From contig QUTJ01031350.1 of assembly GCA_003573635.1 (NCBI GenBank), positions 1 through 11,041 on the forward strand: 11,041 nucleotides of DNA, read 5' to 3'. The stretch is from Goniomonas avonlea. Taxonomy: Eukaryota; Cryptophyceae; Goniomonadida; Goniomonadaceae. Position 1 is the stretch's first letter, and the number at the start of each line of letters is the position of its first letter. Under the pieces are notes generated by a model. That model worked only from the letters and a program-made list of their open reading frames with translations. It did not search any database and was not told where the DNA came from. Positions 7,547 to 11,041 of the stretch are shown in pieces. The position numbers were made by a program, and so were the translations under genes.

Positions 7547-10500
7547 ATGTCCACCGCACCTGGACTCGGTGAGCATCCTTGTCGCGACACAGCTTTGCTC
7601 TGACTCCTTGCAGTTACGGCTCGGTGTTCAAATGCGCAATGTCGCACCGTTCTCAGTGTCCCGGGCAACAGCAAACAATTTCGTTGTGGTATCTGTGGGA
7701 CCGTCTCAAACAACACCGGATTCGGTGGGACACCGCCAACCGGTAGCGCTGCGAATGGCTACGCCACGCAGACCTTGCCCACGCCTGCAGCATCTGGGTA
7801 TGCAACACAGACGAGTGCTAGTGGGTATCCTGGTTCCTACGGAGCGCAGAGTGGGGAGGGCTACCAACCCGGCTATGCAACGGCAGCGCAAGGAGGCCAG
7901 CCCCCGCATCAAGCGCAGCCGCCATATGGAACCGGATGGCAGCCTGGGTACGGTGGCTACCTCCAGCCTCCGCCCTCTGCGGCTGCTCATGACCTGCCTG
8001 CCGGATGGGAACAAAAGACTGATGCCAGTGGAAACTCTTATTTCATAGACCATAATGCAAAGACAACAACCTGGACCGACCCAAGAAAGGTGAGCAAACG
8101 AATTCTCCTTCCAATGGGTGATCGACGTCGCAGAATGTTGTGTACCGGCAGCCACCAGGAGCGGCGACCACTCATGTGACGCAAGCCATTCCCGGGCCTG
8201 TGCCACAAGTGTCGGCGTATATGCCGCCTCCGGCAGTGAGCGCCGCCCCTGGCCGCTCAACTGCGACGCTGGCGTCGATGGTCGCCAAGGGCGAAGCAGC
8301 GTCCACTTCAGAACCCGACACCTCGGCACCCGAGTGGATCGATGCTGAGCAGTGCCTGACCTGTTTCTTGTGCGTGTCCCTTTTGTCGTTTGGCTATTCA
8401 TAACATTTCCTTGGTACAGGTGCTCTGCGCAATTCACGTTGGTGCGACGCAAACATCATTGCCGCTGTTGCGGCCTTGTTATCTGCAGTCAATGCAGCTC
8501 CAACAATATGGCAATTCCTGCAGTTGGACACAAAGAAGAAGTGCGCGTGTGCACAACTTGTCATGGGTACGTCATCGATTTGGGCTCGAAATTGTTGAGT
8601 GTCAGGTGGCCAGATGGCCAAGGAACGAGATTCTGGTGATTTTTCTTTCTGATTCTATCCTCTGTGCGTGGCAGGATCGCTTCTCTCTTTGTGCGCGTGT
8701 GTGCTGTGTGTTGTGTGCTGTGTGCTCATGTTGTGTTTGTGGTCACCTCCCAGGGAGGGAGGGTGGGACACACGGAGGGAGCGGAGCGAGGAGAGCGCAG
8801 TGGGGGTGGAATCTTTCCACTGCATCTTGCTCCCTTCCTCATTGCCACACAGGCATCTGACCAAAGAAGGGACACCGACCGGAGGAACATTTTGCGCTCT
8901 TCGCACCGTTGCTGGCTTGCAATCCAAGGACGAAGCGAAAATGCTCGGTCCTGTGAAACTTCTGGCCGACAGTGCTGCCACTGCCGCTGCAAGGTGCACT
9001 CTCCGCTCTCTCCCCTCCTTTCGCAACCTCGCAAACTTCTGTGCTCACGCTAACCGCAGCCCTGGCACTCCCCCACTCCAAGTCCACCTCCCCGTTCGTC
9101 CCCCACCTCTCTCCCCTCCCTCCCTCCCTCCCTCTTACGCAACTTGCAAACTTCAGTTGTCCCTCCCTCCTTACGCAACCTGTTTGCGGGCCCTGCTCCG
9201 TTTCCCGTTCGGGTTGTGCCGGCCCAGAGGTCAGAGGAGACAGCTTTCAGGCCAATACGGGTCACAGCGAGCTCATCGCAAACTTCCGTTGTGCTCACGC
9301 TAACTGCAGCCCTGGCACCCCGCAATACAACCAGCTACGCGAAGCCGACGTGCTGTCTCTGCTTGTCCCTGTGCTGGTCCAGACCCTCAGTGCTCGCACC
9401 CTGCCGCTCCGCACTCAGGTGCTTATCATGTTGTGTGTAACCAATGCTGCAGTGCACTGGAGCTGTGTTGCCGGACACTGCTCCTCTCCTCTCCTCTCTC
9501 TGGCATTCCCAGGGTGATTCTGTGTGCGCAGCGTGTAATCAATGCTGCAGTGTGCTGGAGACTTCTCTGACACCCGTTGTAAGTGAGTGAGCCCTCTGGG
9601 TGCCCCTCTCTGTCCCCTGGGTGCCCCTCTCTGTCCCCTGGGTGCCCCCTCTCGGTGTCGGAACTAGCTAGAGATTCTCTGACCTCTTGCACCAGGGGGT
9701 GCGCGCCCTTGCCAACCTCGCGATGGTCGACCAGTCAGGCTATTATTCAATACCCATTACATGCCAGACTGGCTAAGGGTTGAGGTTTTAGGGTTTAGGG
9801 TTTAGGTTTAGGGTTTAGGGTTTAGGTGAGGGTTTAGGGTTTAGGGTTTAGGGGTAAACCCTCAACCCTAGAACCCTCAACCCTAGAACCCAGAACCCAG
9901 AGATGTTGACCTCGTGCCCCAGGGAGTGCGCGCCCTTTCGGGAAACCCAAACCCTAAACCTCAACCCTAAACCTCAACCCTAAACCCAAACCCTAAACCC
10001 TAAACCCTAGCCAGACTGGCATGTAATGGGTATCGAATAGCCTGACTGGTCGACCATCGCGAGGTTGGCAACTCAGGTGTTGACCTTGTGCACCAGGGGT
10101 GCGCGCCCTTGCCAACCTCGCGATGGTCGACCAGTCAGGCTATTCGATGCCCATTACATGCCAGTCTGGCTAGGGTGAAGGGTTTAGGGTTTAGGTTGGA
10201 GGGTTTGGGTTTAGGGTTTACTTTGGGTTTAGGGTAAACCCTAAACCCTAAACACCCGAAACTCAGGTGTTGACCCCGTGCACCAGGGGTGCGTGCCCTT
10301 GCCAAACTCGCGATGGTCGACCAGTCTGGCTCTCCGAACTTGAAAAAAAAACTTAGGAAACCNGGTGAAACGATCGGAAACCCAGAAGATGTTGACCGTT
10401 TGCACCAGGGGGTCCGTGCCCTTGCCAACCTCGCGATGGTCGACCAGTCAGGCGCGTTTGACGACGAGCTCCGAGACAACGGCGGCGTCGCGGCGCTAGT

Positions 10501-11041
10501 GGGCCTCTTGTCGTCTTCAGACCCACAAGTTCAGGTGTGTGCTCCCTACGAAACCCTGACTCATAAACCCGAAACCACCTAAACCCGGAACCCGAAACCC
10601 TCCTCCTTGTCATGTCTCTGCTCCTAAAGGGCGGCGACAGCTCAAACTGGTTACACAATTTGTAATCAATAGAGATCACAATTCTTATCTGTTCTAATCA
10701 ATGACTAGAACATCTTTTGAAAATGTGTCACCAGTTTGACCTGTGGCCCCCCTTTAGTGGGCCGCTTGTCCCCCTGTAACAACTCTCAACCTAAGCCTAA
10801 CGCCGTGCGCGAGGGACCACGAAACCCTCAACCTAATACCTACTCCTCGTCTTCGTCTGACCCAAAACCCAAAACCAAAAACCAAAACCCTCCCCTACTA
10901 CCCGACTAGCCCTGCAACGCTCAGGTGGCGATCCGGAAGGCGCAGAGACACAGAGACACAGAGACACTTCTCTCTCTCTCTATGCCTTCAGGCAGGTCCT
11001 CACGGGTCTGTGGCCGCTCAGCGGTTCCTGAATGGCTTGTG
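7547..11041 (+). CDS. LSD1-type zinc finger - WW - FYVE - armadillo repeat protein (3' partial)
   Basis: Plus-strand exons joined by phase: 7547-7568, 7614-8089, 8134-8369, 8420-8566, 8853-8993, 9310-9418, 9513-9578, 10409-10534 and 10992 to the edge; introns 1-3 are 45, 44 and 50 nt. After MSTAPGLVTA comes an LSD1-like finger, [13 protein letters not shown]...FRCGICGTV (residues about 11-37). Next is a G/Y/Q/P-rich linker (GYATQT, GYQPGY, GYGGY) and a WW domain (LPAGWEQKT...TTTWTDPRK, about 135-166). After a Pro/Ala linker comes a FYVE domain (about 226-290): [15 protein letters not shown] spliced to [17 protein letters not shown], then CSQC and [12 protein letters not shown] domains bind phosphatidylinositol 3-phosphate, so endosomal or vacuolar membrane association is likely; WW domains bind Pro-rich peptides. 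Exons 6-9 are armadillo-like; exon 8 ([15 protein letters not shown]...[18 protein letters not shown]) encodes exactly 42 residues, one repeat. Exons 7 and 9 are the weakest calls. A scaffold or trafficking role is inferred. Confidence 0.85.
8567..8852 (+). other. Intron 4 of the FYVE-ARM gene
   Basis: A 286-nt intron between a strong donor (GTACGT, 8567) and acceptor (CCACACAG, ending 8852). It contains a TG-rich tract (TGTGTGCTGTGTGTTGTG region, about 8695-8740) and a GGGAGGGAGGGTGGG stretch. It is much longer than the 44-50 nt introns upstream. No other gene is seen in it. Confidence 0.7.
8994..9309 (+). other. Intron 5 with a partial duplicate of its own 3' splice site
   Basis: The donor is GTGCAC at 8994 and the acceptor is CTAACTGCAG ending at 9309. 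Inside the intron, about 9029-9069, lies a near-copy of the intron end and exon 6 start: TCGCAAACTTC, GTGCTCACGCTAACCGCAG, then CCCTGGCACTCC. The real site reads GTGCTCACGCTAACTGCAG then CCCTGGCACCCC. The inner copy diverges after about 12 exon bases and would change the protein, so it is a decoy or duplicated fragment. (CCCT)n-type pyrimidine repeats lie at about 9110-9170. Confidence 0.7.
9436..9561 (+). repeat. 28-bp direct repeat at exon 7
   Basis: GTGTAACCAATGCTGCAGTG at 9436 and GTGTAATCAATGCTGCAGTG at 9534 begin near-identical segments of about 28 bp, each followed by a CTGGAG word. The right copy lies inside predicted exon 7 (9513-9578, with a GTAAGTGAG donor). The left copy lies in the preceding intron, just after exon 6. 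Confidence 0.75.
9596..9658 (+). repeat. Three tandem copies of a 21-bp unit
   Basis: CTGGGTGCCCCTCTCTGTCC plus one C is perfect at 9596-9616 and 9617-9637, and diverged at 9638-9658. The array starts 18 bp into intron 7. It is a simple minisatellite. Confidence 0.9.
9777..9854 (+). repeat. TTTAGGG telomere-type tract T1
   Basis: About ten TTTAGGG or near-TTTAGGG units on the plus strand, directly following exon copy A. Plant- and alveolate-type telomeres use this heptamer. Here the tract is internal. Confidence 0.9.
9855..9900 (-). repeat. Degenerate CCCTAAA-type tract T2
   Basis: Reads GTAAACCCTCAACCCTAGAA and similar on the plus strand, the reverse orientation to T1, so the two meet head-to-head near 9854. 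The units are diverged (CCCTCAA, CCCTAGAA, CCCAGAA). Confidence 0.75.
9943..10009 (-). repeat. CCCTAAA telomere-type tract T3
   Basis: About nine CCCTAAA or CCCTAAACCTCAA units lie between exon copy B and inverted copy C. T3 plus C is the reverse complement of the A-T1 and D-T4 arrangement. Confidence 0.88.
10171..10257. repeat. Head-to-head telomere-type tracts T4 and T5
   Basis: TTTAGGG-type units (10171-10234, directly after copy D) switch at about 10234/10235 to CCCTAAA units (to about 10257). The centre reads TTTAGGGTAAACCCTAAACC. Confidence 0.88.
10535..10620 (+). other. Start of intron 8 with degenerate CCCTAAA-like words
   Basis: After the GTGTGT donor at 10535 come GAAACCCTGA, ATAAACCCGAAACC and TAAACCCGGAACCCG words that look like decayed telomere-type repeat. 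The intron as modelled runs 10535-10991 (457 nt). Confidence 0.55.
10624..10757. mobile_element. MITE-like element with 34-bp terminal inverted repeats, copy 2
   Basis: The element is 134 bp. The left end (CTAAAGGGCGGCGACAGCTC, continuing AAACTGGTTACACA) is the reverse complement, with about five mismatches, of the right end (TGTGTCACCAGTTTGACCTG, continuing TGGCCCCCCTTTAG). The interior is A/T-rich and has no open frame. The outermost bases allow a TA target duplication (cTA-AAGGG...CCCTT-TAg), as in Tc1/mariner-type elements, but this is not proven. It sits in intron 8 of the FYVE-ARM gene. A diverged relative is at 5594-5710. Transposase would be supplied in trans by an unseen relative. 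Confidence 0.78.
10758..10991. repeat. Low-complexity end of intron 8
   Basis: Decayed CCCTAA/CCCAAAACC words (about 10780-10910), a CAGAGACA repeat (about 10943-10966) and a CT run (10967-10981) that serves as the polypyrimidine tract before the TGCCTTCAG acceptor ending at 10991. Confidence 0.7.

Larger units (their letters stand above)
9684..10332. repeat. Five partial copies of the exon 8 splice acceptor region (A-E)
   Basis: Copies are A 9684-9773 (+), B 9902-9940 (+), C 10010-10070 (-), D 10071-10170 (+) and E 10261-10332 (+); the complete exon starts at 10409. Copies A, B, D and E and exon 8 itself carry a branch-point-like TTGACC/CTGACC, GTGC(A/C)CCAG, then the exon start GGGGTGCGCGCCCTTGCC. 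A, C, D and E continue to GATGGTCGACCAGTC. A, C and D share a non-exonic tail, CCCATTACATGCCAG(A/T)CTGGC. A and B keep the exon frame; D and E have lost one G after the acceptor and are shifted. Copy A would read through to a TAA at 9774-9776, so it could act as an alternative terminal exon. C and D are inverted copies of each other. Confidence 0.85.

Noticed and set aside
7296-8048. A 250-residue plus-strand open frame
   Set aside because: It crosses the promoter gap, an N and intron 1, and is in a different frame from the LSD1/WW coding sequence. It is a chance frame.
7706-8452. A 248-residue minus-strand open frame
   Set aside because: It lies antisense to the WW/FYVE exons, is rich in Arg/Ser/Cys and has no domain. 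The plus strand carries clear zinc-finger, WW and FYVE motifs.
8668-9303. A 211-residue plus-strand open frame
   Set aside because: Only 8853-8993 of it is in the coding frame of exon 5. The rest reads through introns 4 and 5 with low-complexity Leu/Pro/Ser sequence.
9777-10257. A true chromosome end
   Set aside because: Unique coding exons continue on both sides and the tracts occur in both orientations, so they are interstitial.
9684-10332. Copies A, B, D and E as four additional functional armadillo exons
   Set aside because: None has a donor after the copied part, most run into telomere-type repeat, and D and E are frameshifted. At most A or E could be alternative exon starts.
10135-10679. 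Minus-strand open frames of 108-114 residues
   Set aside because: They are antisense to exon 8 and its copies, pass through TTTAGGG tracts and an N, and have no domain.

Overview
This is nuclear DNA of a eukaryote, not a bacterial window. The genes are cut by very short GT-AG introns (most 43-50 nt), the encoded domains are eukaryotic (calponin-homology, WW, FYVE, armadillo), and blocks of TTTAGGG/CCCTAAA telomere-type repeat lie inside the sequence. That repeat type, small introns, much simple sequence and the fimbrin fit an alga or alveolate protist (a chromerid-like organism is one guess), but the species cannot be fixed from this window.

Layout. Bases 1-1750 hold no gene I can support, only simple sequence, a degenerate 60-bp minisatellite and a duplicated block with AGATCT motifs. 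They may be a large intron or the 3' flank of the next gene. At 1774-2852 on the minus strand is the 5' part of a fimbrin/plastin gene with at least six confident exons. It is divergent, across about 97 bp, from an intron-free plus-strand gene (2950-4209) for a secreted right-handed beta-helix (pectate-lyase-like) protein. Bases 4210-5590 are non-coding: a C12 run, a polypurine tract, palindromic ATGATC arrays and duplicated blocks. A MITE-like element lies at 5594-5710. A minus-strand gene at 5889-7308 encodes an unrecognised protein with two tandem winged-helix-like repeats and a disordered tail. Divergent from it, a plus-strand gene starts at 7547 and runs off the right edge. It encodes an LSD1-type zinc finger, a G/Y/Q/P-rich linker, a WW domain, a FYVE domain and armadillo-type repeats.

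The most striking part is intron 7 of that last gene (9579-10408). It holds four forward copies and one inverted copy of the following armadillo exon's 3' splice site and first bases, interleaved with TTTAGGG and CCCTAAA tracts that meet head-to-head at two places. Partial copies of exon starts also lie near exons 6 and 7 of the same gene. A second copy of the 5594-5710 element, with clear 34-bp terminal inverted repeats, sits in intron 8.

The four genes form two divergent pairs (fimbrin with beta-helix; winged-helix with LSD1-WW-FYVE-ARM). Their functions (actin bundling, secreted polysaccharide-type fold, probable nucleic-acid binding, PI3P-membrane scaffold) do not suggest one pathway. All exon models come from reading frames, splice-site phase and domain alignment by eye; no transcript data or database search was used.
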